A stretch of DNA of 64,000 nucleotides from Conchocele bisecta (taxonomy: Eukaryota; Mollusca; Bivalvia; Lucinida; Thyasiridae). The stretch's first letter is position 1. The number at the start of each line of letters is the position of its first letter. Below are positions 31,276 to 43,099 of the stretch, piece after piece. The DNA lies in assembly GCA_029237695.1 (NCBI GenBank), contig CM055274.1:14559505-14623504 (forward strand). The letters are read 5' to 3'. Under the pieces are notes generated by a model. That model searched no databases. It had not been told where the DNA came from and saw only the letters and a list, made by a program, of their open reading frames with translations. Made by a program: the position numbers and the translations under genes.

Positions 31276-31458
31276 TGAACACGGTTTGTTCGACTTTCGC
31301 GCATGCGCAAGAGTGGGGAAACGCAACGCATGGCCGAAAACGTATTACACGTAGACGACACACGATTTGAAACGCAACTAACGGAAACTCCACGGATACG
31401 CAACGCACAACACTTTGTACACGTATAAACCCTGATCATTTTGACAGAAACAACTGTA

Positions 31459-33410
31459 GTGCCAAATATACGCGGCTCCTGTCATCTGGTATCATGTTGA
31501 TCCTGGGCCAACCATGTTTTAGTATTTAGTGTGTTGGTATTGTACCACATGCATATTTACTGCGAACATAATTGTAGCCACCAGGGACGTAGCCTACTGA
31601 GTGTATATGTATCTGCTACCACTTACATGTACCGTGTCACGTAATTTTTAGCGATTTTCAAGAATATCACATAGAATCAGCCGTACGATTGCCGTTTGAT
31701 AACAATGTAAATATTCTTTAAGCTGACCACTTGTAAACATGGTTATATGAATGTATAGCATATATTTTACTAGTATATTTGCAATCATTTACAAATTTAA
31801 GAATTCCGACTTTGGAAGATCGTTGTTAATTTACTTACTACATTGTACTGAACACTGGACGTCTGCGGGCTTTATATTCATAAAAGGGCCGTTCAAGTCG
31901 GATGCGTGTAAATAATATAAAGCAAATACACACACATTCCAGATTTGCAGATACAACGCGTCTAAATTCAAACGAGCCGCTTCGAACACATGTCGCAGGG
32001 TCAAGTTCGTGGAGCGTCATTCCGACGAAATCAATTTTGTGATCGGGTCAAATTTAGTGTGTAAATCACTGACTCACAAAAATATAAAAATACACAGTAA
32101 TGGATAATTTGGCTTTCCTGTTCTGTTGGCCACTTTCGATTTTAACAACTATACATTCCATTTTCTAAATAAAAACACATGCTATCGCGCGGACATCAGT
32201 CACGAAAATAACGAATATATGAAGGAATCTACATGGTACAGTTGATAAACGCGAACATTTATAAAATTTGACGAAAGTTTTAAAAAGAAATCAATACCGA
32301 CAGTAAATGCATACAGTGTCGAGACGGGTAGCCTGTACAATAAAAAATTTAAGCGGACACCCCTAACAATATCTTCCTTCGGTGTGTAGGGGGGGTGGGG
32401 CAGTGGCCGCGGTAGGCAGCCTAGGGAGTGGGGGTCAGCGCAGCTTTGTCCAATAGACCTACTACCTGCTAGTACGGATACATGTACATAAGCCCGTCCG
32501 TCAGTCATATTGGCTACACGGAAAACGTTCCTCCCGCTTTCTGAGATGTAAATTTAATTCCGAGAGTCGGGAATGGACAGTCGATTTTTAATTTGTTTAA
32601 ACATCTCTGGGGTGTCCGACTACCCTCTAGACACCATTGGGCGCTGAAGTCATTGATATGTGCAGCGGCCAGCCATATGCCTATCCAAATTCTATCAAAA
32701 TTCTGGTCATTCATTTCTACAGAAAAAAATGCATTTGTTTCAATCACCGATACGATGTGCATATATATTTAATTTACAATTTTAAACACCAGGAATGCCG
32801 GTTATTGTTTTGGTCTTCGGTGACAATGCCGGTTATTGCTTTGGTCTTCGGTGACGTAATGTCTACATCAATAAATGACGGCTCAATTAACTGTAAATTA
32901 CATCAAGTAGATTCTGACCTAAATTCTGAAATAATTACAATGTATCGTTCTGATGACTCATGTATACATGCATAATCTATAATTATATATTTAAAATCGA
33001 TAGTTGTGCGTTTGGTTTGTTCACTACATGTGCAGATCATAGTTTTATTCTGTTCGATGTTTGATAGTATTCATACTAACACTTGTAGATACATTTAGTG
33101 TAACTTATCAGCAAATACAGTTTACAGCAAGCACAATCAATGAGTCTATGAACACGCATTTCTACTGTAGGCTGTTGAGTTGCATTGTACAAACGTCGCC
33201 GTTTCAATAACGTCATTTTCTCGATGACGCTGCGTTTTATTCCGTGCTTGATTCACATGGTTTTACAAAAAGTGAGTTAAACAAAAGCTATTAAACATAT
33301 TTGCATTTTCTTTTCAGCATATTGTTTTTGAAATGTGTCCGCATCAGAAAATGTAAAAAAGTTAAAATTGAAAATGTTGTCATTAAGGCTGGTTTTCATG
33401 AGCGCAGCCC
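31459..33410. other. Right part of element A, no recognisable genes
   Basis: It is collinear with 53,365-55,371 of copy A'. Open frames here are short, broken differently in the two copies and have no recognised domain. The right inverted end closes at 33,410. Confidence 0.6.
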
Positions 33411-34206
33411 AAACACCTAACAAACGTCATTCTATGGGAATGTTATAAGACCCCTTTCACGCATGAGACGCGTAGCTTGATCCGGATCTGCACTGTTCCA
33501 TATCAACATCACAAGCACAAATATATACAAAATAATACAAAATGTCATGATTGACCCGAACATGCGCAAGGGATCTGTTCCATCACATAACAAGTGCCAA
33601 GGGATCTGTTCCACCACAAGTGCCAATGGATCTGTTCCATCACAAATGCCAAGGGATCTGTTCCATCACAAGTGCTAAGGGATCTGTTCCATCACAAGTG
33701 TCAAGGGATCTGTTCCATCACAAGTGCCAAGGGATCTGTTCCATCACAAGTGCCAAGGGATATGTTCCATCACATAACAAGTGCCAAGGGATCTGTTCCA
33801 TCACATAACAAGTGCCAAGCTACGGGCGTGTCATAAGGCCCCTTTGACTAATAAGACACGCGGTTTGTTTGCAGACGGCACCTTACAACCACACACGTAT
33901 ATACAAAATGTTCAGTTACACGATAATATAAATGTATTCGGTTCCAACACCTAACAATCTACGGGAGTGTCATAAAACCCATTTCACGCATGATACATAG
34001 TTTGATCAGGATCCGCACTGTTCCGTCTGCAGACGACAACCACATGCACGCACACACGTGCGCACACACACATGTTCAGTACTTGTCACACTGCCATAAG
34101 CCCCTTTCACGCATGAGACATGCAGTTTGATCAGAATATGCACTGTTATATATCCACATTACAATCACAAGTATATTACTATATGTGTAAAATAATACAC
34201 AATGTT
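33411..34206. repeat. Satellite array, right part, with an internal minisatellite
   Basis: This continues the repeat seen at 10,430-10,925 (TTTCACGCATGAGAC, GATCAGGATCCGCAC words). Inside it, 33,560-33,820 is an expansion of a short unit of 28-33 bp, CAAGTGCCAAGGGATCTGTT plus CCATCACA, in about nine copies. Confidence 0.8.
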
Positions 34207-34603
34207 CAAGGTGTATGATCACGTGGTACTAAAAACATCAACAAGTACTGATTCAAAGTACGTATTCTTGTATAGTGTCCTTATTACGTAACGGATTTTG
34301 ATGAACTATGGCGCATCAAAGGCGTCTTGTTAAGTTGCATTTGGTGGTCTCTGTATTTTCGCCCAAACTTCTGTCGTTTTGGAGAAGAATCGATTTCCGT
34401 GTCTCCGACACGGAAATCGATTATTCGCAAAAACGACATAAGTTTGTGCCAAACTCACTAGACCACCAAATGCAGCTCATGAATACGCGTTTTCTGTGCC
34501 ATATTTCATCAAAATCCGTTGCATATTAAGGAAAATATCAAAGAATACTTACTTTGGAGTGGGTGACGTTGTTGTTGTTGTAACCACCTGATCATGCACC
34601 TTG
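34207..34603. mobile_element. Foldback element of about 400 bp
   Basis: The stretch is nearly a full palindrome. The outer ends are CAAGGTGTATGATCA and TGATCATGCACCTTG, and inner arms include TGCATTTGGTGGTCT and AGACCACCAAATGCA. The tip is CGATTTCCGTGTC...GACACGGAAATCG. It has no coding content. Confidence 0.75.
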
Positions 34604-34841
34604 ATGTTAGTATTCACCGATGTTAACGTTACGGATTCCGACAATTAAATGAAACACTCGAGCGATGAGGTAACGCGTCACTTGAAAATATTACTTAATG
34701 ATTTGTGACGCATTTCACGCATGAGACAGGTAGTTTGATCAGGATCCGTACAACACTCAACGGGGGTGGCCAGTTGTATCAGCCTGACACTCTGACCAGT
34801 GGTGCGAATTGTGGTTATGTCGTATTGACAGGATATCAAAT

Positions 34842-35085
34842 ATGTATGTGACTGCAGAAATGGGGCATATGGCAGTTGTGAACGGTGTAGCTCCTGATCA
34901 AATATCACACTTCTGGAGCCTGATAACGATATATATTCCTCACCAGAAGCGTTACGGATGTTTCATTGATGGAATATCGAGCAGTACAGATATCTTGATC
35001 AGAATGTGCGGACGCACTGGCTGATATGCTCTAAACTGGTCGCAAAACCCATCAGCCCAATTTCTCCAGTCACAGCCACAAATAT
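34842..35085. mobile_element. MITE, family ATGTGGCT...GGAGAAATGGGGCT, diverged copy
   Basis: The left end TATGTATGTGACTGCAGAAA and right end TTTCTCCAGTCACAGCCACA are inverted. The internal words GTTTCATTGATGGAATA and TGTGCGGACGCACTGGCTGA match the copies at 3,253 and 7,114. Confidence 0.65.
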
Positions 35086-35296
35086 GTTTCACGACACCGT
35101 ATTTTGTGGCACATAGGCACTGCGTTGACCGGATAACTCAAGTTTACCAGGCTCGATTCGGCAAAGGCAGAAATTCATCGGCAAGCCTCGGAATTCTTGC
35201 GCGTTTCATAGCCTTGCCTGATAAACCTGATAAAAAAATACATTATCATGGTATTCTCAATATTAAGGAGGCCGTGTGTCGGCCATGACCACTCAC

Positions 35297-35501
35297 CTTG
35301 TCCGGAATTTCCACTAGTCGATGCGATGACCACTGCAATGCCCACAAGACTTAAGGAGATTGACCCCAATAGAACCAATTCCGCTATTCTCCTCGGCGAC
35401 ACTTTCGTTTTACTGGTTCCTGCATTGTACTTTTCGTAGACGTGTTCATCTTTATGTTGTTCTTGCCCATCAGGTACCTCATATACATTCGCAGTCGACA
35501 T
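35297..35501 (-). CDS. First exon of a single-pass membrane protein gene
   Basis: A 205-nt exon from ATG (MSTANVYEVPDGQEQ) to a consensus donor (CAAG|GTGAGT). It encodes a hydrophilic N-terminus with Tyr motifs (VYEVPD, HVYEKYN), a basic KTKVSPRR flank, a membrane helix of about 22 residues (IAELVLLGSISLSLVGIAVV) and the start of an outside region. Basic residues before the helix and no signal peptide fit a type II protein with a short cytoplasmic tail. The downstream exons were not found. A palindromic repeat related to 36,866-37,014 lies just beyond the donor (about 35,137-35,265). Confidence 0.5.
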
Positions 35502-36865
35502 GGTTATAAAATAATGAATTAAAAGTGTCGTCTGCTGTATTGTTTTTCCAAAATCCACGGGCATCCACAATTATACCACATAACGATGAATTAAGATATG
35601 TCTGCAGTTTTTGTTTAAGATTTATTTTCTATAACGAATCCGTGTGTTAATTTAACACTTATTGTGCTGAATTATACTTTCCGCCTGCTATCCTTTTGTA
35701 TTCAATTTCCATGAAGCCGTTTTGACAGCTCATGCGTATCGAATCGTCTTACGCCACGTGGATATTGACTTCCGCATTTCTGTATACTATTCACCATATA
35801 TTGTAAAGAAATGTAGATTTCGTGTTGGGCACACGGTCTTACTGATCAAGTACTTCCTAGTTTAGATGTACATGTGTGCCACGTAATCTGAGAAAGCCGG
35901 GCACAATTCATTCCTGATCAGAGTAGACCCTATCTAGCATATGTAAAGCAATGTACAGACATGATACCCTGTCTTGTTGGATGAATACAGTAACTAGATG
36001 GCGACTATTTATGGAACGCCACATCTACATAAACTCAAATAAGTAATGCTAGCTGTAAACAATTAGAGCTAAAATTAAATCATTTGAAGAGCGCTCCAAA
36101 TCATTTGGAGATAGCTCTCAATATTTATAAAATTAGAGCTAGCAATAATTATTTGACCATAACCATTGAATGACCTTATCATCCCGAGGGGATGTGCTCA
36201 CTGGTTCGTGCCTCCATTGATCCCGATCGTTTTTATCGTGGTTCATTGCGACTATTGCGCCGTCAAGATATTTTCATTTTTGTAGCTGTATAGCTATTGT
36301 GTAGCTGTGAACAGGTATTGTTATTGTTACTGTATACAATAATTCCGTGTCCCTGATAAATTTGAAACTTGGTATTTGGCACAGGCGATCATGCATGTCG
36401 ATAGGTAATCCGAATTATCTGTCTGTAACACTGGGCGACATACAGCCAGAACGCAAACGCATCAACTTTCTGTCAATTCTTCATGCGCCCGCTGGCGCAG
36501 GCAATTATGCAATTAAAAATCAAATCATTCAAATATCACAATTTCCTTCATACTACATGTTAGTGAGATATTTATCTCTTCAAATCAACACTTACCAGGA
36601 GCGTCTAAACGTATTTATCAGGTAACCTGCCCTGTATTGACCGAATACGTACTGACTGATAACATATTGTTGTATCAGGCATTGACCTGATATCAACATC
36701 CGGGTTACAACAAAGTGAAAACTGACGTTCCATTGGTCGGTTGACGTCACGTGACGTTACCGAATGACGTCAGTGTAAGGACGCAACGTAAACAAGTCCT
36801 CGTTCTGTCCATAGATAACGACGTCATATGTGGTCATTTTTGAGCATAAAAAGTTACCTGATAAA
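35502..36865. other. Stretch without recognisable genes
   Basis: AT-rich with short dispersed repeat pieces, such as GTCGTCTGCTGTATTG near 35,528. No exon with a believable splice context or domain was recognised. Confidence 0.4.
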
Positions 36866-37014
36866 CAGAATACCAGGCTAGTGTCTTTTGATATCAAGTT
36901 TATCAGGCTCGGCTCGGAAACGGTAGGAATTCCTCGACAAGCCTCGGAATTCCTACGCGTTTCCTAGCCTTGCCTGATAAACTTGATATCAAAAGACACT
37001 AGCCTGGTATTCTG
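36866..37014. mobile_element. Palindromic MITE, 149 bp
   Basis: Arms CAGAATACCAGGCTAGTGTC and GACACTAGCCTGGTATTCTG are exact inverses and continue through AAGTTTATCAGGCT...AGCCTTGCCTGATAAACTT. Diverged relatives are at about 4,895-5,025 and 35,137-35,265. Confidence 0.8.
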
Positions 37015-37524
37015 TATGTAATCGCTTCTTTTTCCAACCGTGACGATGGTAATATTCACACATGGTGTGGGATCACGTTTCTAAACGGCGTGACGTCATG
37101 TTTTTAGATGTGTTTACAGTATATTTCCTTTAATATATTTTGAGTTTCTAATATGGAACGACATATTTTTATGAAATATACAATTTCACATCGACGTGAA
37201 GCATGATCCATGACGGTGACGGAGGTCCCCAGGGTGTCCGATTTGGAGATGTTCCACTGTAAATCAGACATGTGAGCACTTCATGACACATTCTAGTGTT
37301 TTGCAATCATGGAAAGTCATTGTAATCAGAGATACATAACAGCGAAACACGTCTGCGGTAAATATCTATATCGTACCAGGGATTTTTTTTTTTTCGAAAA
37401 TTGTAATTCTTTATCGCCAATTGTTTATTTGTATCGCCAATTGCGAAAGTGGCGATCGCCAGCGGAATCCCTGTTGTACTGAGTGTCCGGTTTAGAGGGG
37501 TTCCACTGTATAAAACCCTGTCAC

Positions 37525-38070
37525 ATATGTGGATGTGACTGGAGAAATGGGGCTTATGAGTTTTGCGACCAGCGTAGATCCAGACCAAACTGCACAGTAT
37601 GATAAGGATCTGCACTGGTCGGCATTCCACCAATGGAACACCTATCATGCTTCGAACAATGAATATAGATCGTTAGGCTAAAACTATACAGGACTGTGAT
37701 ATTTGATCAGTAGCCTATTTCATCAACATTGCAAAGTATACTTTAGTAGCAAAGTATATTTTGAGGGAGAAATTTTCAATTTTATGATAAATTTATTAAT
37801 TATTATACTGAATTTATTACATTATCACAATGTAATAAATATACAATGTAATAAATTCAGTATAATAAGTCTGCATACTTTTAATCATGAAATATATGCA
37901 TTTGTTAGTTCTATATGAAATAATGCATTTCAGGAAAAATATATGATTACTCCCTCAATGTATACTTTGCTAGTAAAGTATACGTTGCAATGTTGATGAA
38001 ATGGGCCGCCTACATGAGTACACTGGTCAGAAATCCCATAAGCCCCATTTCTCCGTCATAGCCACATATG
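37525..38070. mobile_element. MITE, family ATGTGGCT...GGAGAAATGGGGCT, interrupted
   Basis: The left end (ATGTGGATGTGACTGGAGAA) and right end (CCATTTCTCCGTCATAGCCA) lie 545 bp apart instead of about 240. The excess is the palindromic insert at 37,711-38,010. Confidence 0.65.
37711..38010. mobile_element. Palindromic insert nested in the MITE at 37,525
   Basis: Arms TTTCATCAACATTGCAAAGTA and its inverse (TTGCAATGTTGATGAAA) bracket about 300 bp. The centre is an AT-rich palindrome (CTGAATTTATTACATT / AATGTAATAAATTCAG). Confidence 0.75.
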
Positions 38071-38680
38071 AGACACGCCATGCGAGTTAGTACCTTCTGA
38101 CAACTGCGTAATTTCATGAAATACGTTTACAAAAATGACCATATTTTCCATAAATGGCGAAAAAAGTTGACAGAATTTTCAGAGTACTCGCGGAATTGAA
38201 GTTGTGGTACGGATAATGTTATCATAAACGTAGTTGCGGTCAGTAGCTCTGCAAAATTCCCGTACCATCCGTAACATAAGCACTTTAATCATTAATTATG
38301 ACTTGTTTTTAATATCTTTCAACTGAAAACAAATGTTTGTGACTTTGTATTAAGAAACTAACACAACCAAATTAATCAGACTATAATAATTTTATCTTTG
38401 TATTAGACGTGTCGTTGATAGAAACGAATATCGATTATACACAGCTGTCGATACTGTATCGATACTTATTTTGAACTATCGGTACCACACATGTGGTGGT
38501 ATGGTAATGCGTTGTACTTCAACAGTGTAAAGTTAGTTCAATGTTCCATTATTTTGTTTGAAAAATATTTAAGCATGGTTGTACGAAATGGTAGTTGCGA
38601 ACAGTAACTCTTGCAGTCTACTCACGCACCGTCCGTAGCCAGAGTTACGATTCCACTCACAGGCCTTCTCTGCAGATCTG

Positions 38681-38922
38681 GGGCCCGTTTCACTAAACTT
38701 CGTACGACTAAAATCTTCTAAAGTGCAAATTTAGGATCGTCTGGAAATTTCAATTGATGAATTTACATTTATTAAGCATAGGCTGCATATGCAGCCTATG
38801 CTTAATAAATGTAAATCCAATCATTGTTTACAAGAAAATGTTGTTAATGTGAGATTCACAGACTATTATAAGTTTGCACTTACGAACATTTTAGTCGTAA
38901 TAAGTTTAGTGAAACGGCCCCC
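38681..38922. mobile_element. MITE, family GGGCCCGTTTCA, copy 2
   Basis: It has the same inverted ends as 4,588-4,811, extended to CACTAAACTTCGTACGAC. The central palindrome is GGATTTACATTTATTAAGC with GGCTGCATATGCAGCC at its tip. Confidence 0.8.
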
Positions 38923-39019
38923 AGATTCGAACTTTAGCAGTTAGTCGGCAGGGACACGTGGAACAGACAGTAGTGTACATGTATTGGATATGTAACCCTT
39001 ACTATGCTAGACACGAACA

Positions 39020-39165
39020 TTGTCGTCTGCTGTTGCTTTATATTTTGTATTCTTTCTCAATAACAACATGGTTTGACAGCACTTTAGGAAATGATCATCA
39101 AGCGCTGTGAAAGCATTTTTTGATGTGATAAAAATAGAAAATAGAAAATCAACAGCAGACGACAC
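39020..39165. mobile_element. MITE, family TTGTCGTCTGCTGTTG, copy 3
   Basis: Same ends and interior as 3,029-3,175. Similarity extends outward on both sides (about 38,940-39,235), so this block is a third, shorter relative of the segmental duplication. Confidence 0.75.
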
Positions 39166-39856
39166 AATTGTAATTCAGCAGTGTACAGCTTAAACGTTAT
39201 AGGAACATGATGGTCACATTGAGTAAACAATAGTGCAGCCGATAAACATGCATATGTGGCTGTGAGATATAATACAGATATAATAAACATATATGTTTTA
39301 TTCTCTGATATAATAGGGCCATCTGAGGAATGCATGTATGAAATAGCAAAGTGCTCCATGAAAGGAAACAGAAGTTATAAGACATTTACCCCTACGAAAA
39401 GTGTGTGGACGCCGACGACGCCGGGGGTATGCAATAAGCTCTTCCGCACTTCGTGCAGGCGAGCTAAAAACAGGTCGTTGAATATATTCATCCGAATCTC
39501 CACAAAAAGTAGTCCTTCGAGCTGGTTCACATGAACGAAACTATAACACAGGCTGTAAACATCCTATGTAAAAGGAAACAAATGGACATAACTCCAAAAG
39601 AGAAATCTCACATATTTGACACGATATCTATGAATGTGTGAAGTTATTTTTTAAATATTCCATACGATATTCAACTTATGCTCTGGGCAAGAAATAAAAA
39701 AAAATAAATAAAAAAGAGCAATAACTAAAAAAATAACGATGAAATTATCCAAATTAGCGATGCTAGAATAGTCATTCTTGCGTACGACACGCCTTTGACT
39801 CAATATCTTGTATGCGTGTGTGAAGTTTTATTAAAATATTGCACACGCTATTCAAC

Positions 39857-40041
39857 TTAACCCTTACACCGCTATCTTAACTTTGTGTCGTCTGTTGTTT
39901 ATTTTCCAGTTTTATCACCATGCTTTAACAGCACCTTAGAATAATTTACAACATCATGCAAAGTTTTTACTGAGAAATAAGGCAAGATATAAAAGTAACA
40001 GCAAACGACAATTGTTGTGCGTAGCGGTCTAAGGGTTAAGA
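39857..40041. mobile_element. MITE, family TTGTCGTCTGCTGTTG, diverged copy with longer ends
   Basis: The outer ends CTTAACCCTTACACCGCTA and TAGCGGTCTAAGGGTTAAG are inverted, followed inward by TGTCGTCTGTTG and CAGCAAACGACA. This copy suggests the family ends extend further out than in the other copies. Confidence 0.6.
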
Positions 40042-42786
40042 TGGTCCTGACAAGAAAATGTCTCCAGACGTGACTGCTTGACCAGGTCAAATTCATAATA
40101 CTTACACTGTCCTTAAATTCATAATGGAAACGCCCATTCAACGTATTGTGTTTATATCCCAGATCATTACATGAGCCCCACGTGACGTCGCATCCGTGTT
40201 CTATGAACACATTTTCAAGTTCACTATTATTGTTATAAAGCTGACAGATAATCCTTGTCTTATGTTATCTTGCATGCAAATAGTCTAAGTAATTACTTAC
40301 TACAAATTTGGCTGCAACTAAGATTCAGGCGCGGATACAGAAATTTTTAAATGCCATATCGCCGCAGATGCGATTTCCTGACACCTAGACCACGAATTCA
40401 CACTTTAAAATGTCGCTTTTTTTTTTTGCCGGGAGCAGGGTGGGGGGGGGGGGGGTGGGTGGGTCCTAGCTTGACATTGTCTCATATATATATGGGCCGC
40501 GCCATACGAAAACCGGGCTTAATGACAACGTCATGAAAAGCGGTAAACAACGTCGGAAAAACGACATTTCAGATTGTCTAGCGTCGCCGTAAAAGTTCAC
40601 AGTTTGCCCTCCCATTTACGTTTACTGGTGTCAGTTAACATTAAGTGTGAACAGAAAAAGGAAAATGATAACTTTCACTAATATGAGACGCGATACCTTG
40701 TATCTCGGTACTCATATTATGACGGCATGACTTGACGTCACATACTTGTGACGTCATTGAACGTGAATACATGTTTGACGTTATGGCCATGGTGTCGTGA
40801 CACAATATTATAGCAAGGATACTTGCACGAGTTCCTCGCAGCATCAATGACTTAGAAATGCTTCAGGCGCTGTACATTGTCGCCTAACTGTCGTTCTTTG
40901 ACATTTTTACTCTTTTTCGTCGGTTGTCCTTATGAATTCAAAATGGTGAAGGCATAATTTAACTGGCTACATATCAGCGAAGTCTTCGCTTACACTGCAC
41001 TTTTATTCCTAAATAATCTTAAATATGAACAACCTAGTGTATGCCAACAATATTACCATCTATTATCTTGGTAAATTGAGAGTTTTGAACAATTATATCC
41101 AGTACTTAGCGAATGATATGCCATTTAATGCCACTCATTTTATCATAAATGGAGGTAGACACGTAGCTATGTAATGACATAAATATCCGGGGTTTGTATT
41201 GAATTTAAAATAAATGCATCAACATATTAATTGGAAATGTGATGGTCATAAACTTGCTTTTGTTGTCGAAAGTGCTTGTGTAGTATCAAATCATCAGTTT
41301 ATCACTTGACTGCATAATACTGTAGATCAGGTGATGGTAATGCGATCCTCAAGAAAGACACAGGGCGACAATTATAAGGTATCACGCTACCAAATCTTCC
41401 CGGTATCGTGTTTTGTCACAAAGTTAATGTTATAAGCGACCTACTGCCTACCTTAAAATATGTCGTCGCATACGAAATGTTAAATGATGTCGCTTTTATT
41501 TCCCAAAATTATTTCAGACAGCAGCAAACAACAGGGAAACGTCTCACTCTGCCTTATTTGAAAATTATTCATACGAAATTACGTTACTTGGGCCGCAATC
41601 CAAAACATAACGTTACATTAGCAACTGCAACACGAGCCATACACATTATTTTCATACTTTGTCTTGGCCTAATGGGAGACACTTGGCCAGGCTACGAGAT
41701 ATCCACATTTGATTGACATGCGATCAAAGATGACAAATATATAGGACTTGTCCGGATCAACACCCCTTGTATACGCCGTTGATAAAAACGTCGTAATTTC
41801 GACGTCATTGATCTAAAACGTCATATACGTTTTTTACCACGCGTCATAAAACTACTTCTAAAATGAAACATAATTGGGATACATTGATAATTTTGGCGGC
41901 ATATGGCTTTTAAAAGATGTACAATTCAGAATACGCGAAAAAGTAAAAACTGAAAATGTTGTCATTAAGCCCGGTTTTCGCACAGCGCGGCTCATATATT
42001 TTTGGCGTTCGTAGTTGTGCAGAAAGTACACTCAAGATATTGTTGACTTTGCCCAAGGTTACGTGTCGTTTGTCAATTATCCACTATAGTTAGGTTGGTT
42101 AGGGCTATATTTAGAGATTACCGTTACCTGACTGATAAAAGCACCAAATTTGGCATGAGGCTTCCTTATAGCATATTAATCAATGTTAGCCTAGGAGCCC
42201 TCCGGAGATTTTAACATAAGTACCAAAATTCAAGATGGCCGCCATCTATGGAATATAACACTTTTCTCCAGTCATATGAGTCATAAGAAGACCAGATTGG
42301 TTTCCAAATATTGATTTTTAAGTCACTGAACATACTGAATCAGATTTTTACTATTGCAATTTTCACATGTCATGCCCATTATCATGACGAAATTCCAAGA
42401 TGGCCACCAAAATCACCAAAAGATGTCTGTAATCTTTGTAAATTCGCATAGTACTGTAAGGAAAATACCAACAACTGATTGTAAATACACATTTCAAGCT
42501 TTTTATATAGTTTTGTGGTCCTATCATGCGTCTACTCTCTGTTCCAAGTGGATGGGTCAGTCGAGGATTCACTGGATGGGTACAGGGAGTCCTGACCAAG
42601 CCCTGCTCTTGGTAATTTTATCCACAATGTCCGAATAGGTGAATGAATTTGACGGCTGTATATCGCCCTGTTACCTTTATAATACGATGTGTTCATTTTG
42701 AATTGGTAGTTAAGACTCTGACAAACTGTACATCAAATACACCATCCCATTTCGGGCGGTGCCACAGAATATAAGCGAGGGAAGTT

Positions 42787-42832
42787 CCGCAACAACAACA
42801 ATAACAACAACAACAAACAACAACAACAACAA
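42787..42832. repeat. (CAA)n microsatellite
   Basis: A short run of CAA/AACAAC triplets with minor interruptions upstream of the CXC-family pseudogene. Confidence 0.9.
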
Positions 42833-43099
42833 GAAAGTTTTGTTTCTACAAGAATTTAAAGGTAAATACTGTAAATACTTAATGATACATATATATGGAT
42901 AGTGTCGAAATCATTTAATTTTACCAAACGCCTTTGTGGTTATGTTACGTGGTCTGCACACAGAAATGGCCCTCTGGAATACACTGGGAGATGTATTGGA
43001 TAGTTCCGGCTGAACAACGGCACTGACAGATGCAGCAGTAGCATCCTCTGGCACAGCTAATTCATATCTCAAGGCAGTATACTCGAACCAGGCATGCCC

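Larger units (their letters stand above)
11845..31458. mobile_element. Element B, CAACG/GTATAC-rich insertion carrying the Polinton
   Basis: Comparison with A' near 53,340-53,380 shows that A is interrupted between ...ATTGTACAGTGC (about 11,844) and GTGCCAAATATACGCGG (about 31,459). The 0.84 kb before and 0.88 kb after the Polinton share an unusual word content: CAACGCGAACGCAACG, CGTTGTATACG and ACCGTTGTACACGG. They carry short tandem duplications. No coding sequence or convincing inverted ends were seen. TACAGTGC on the left against TGTAGTGC on the right may be a decayed 8-bp target duplication. Confidence 0.55.
10926..33410. mobile_element. Element A, TIR transposon interrupted by element B and the Polinton
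   Basis: The left end is GGGCCGCGCTCTGTG, AAAAACCAGACTTAATGACA. The right end is the inverse, TGTCATTAAGGCTGGTTTTC, ATGAGCGCAGCCC. Removing 11,845-31,458 leaves about 2.87 kb. Copy A' at 51,118-55,371, minus its own two insertions, is about 2.88 kb and collinear, so the two are copies of one element. No transposase was recognised, so it is probably non-autonomous. Its ends resemble those of element C. Confidence 0.8.

Noticed and set aside
32200..32508. Frame in the right part of element A (also echoed at 54,269-54,523)
   Set aside because: Both copies show it but with different breaks, and it has no recognised domain. Shared descent of the element explains it.
33551..33836. Frames with repeated GICSITSAK words
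   Set aside because: They come from the 28-33 bp minisatellite unit.
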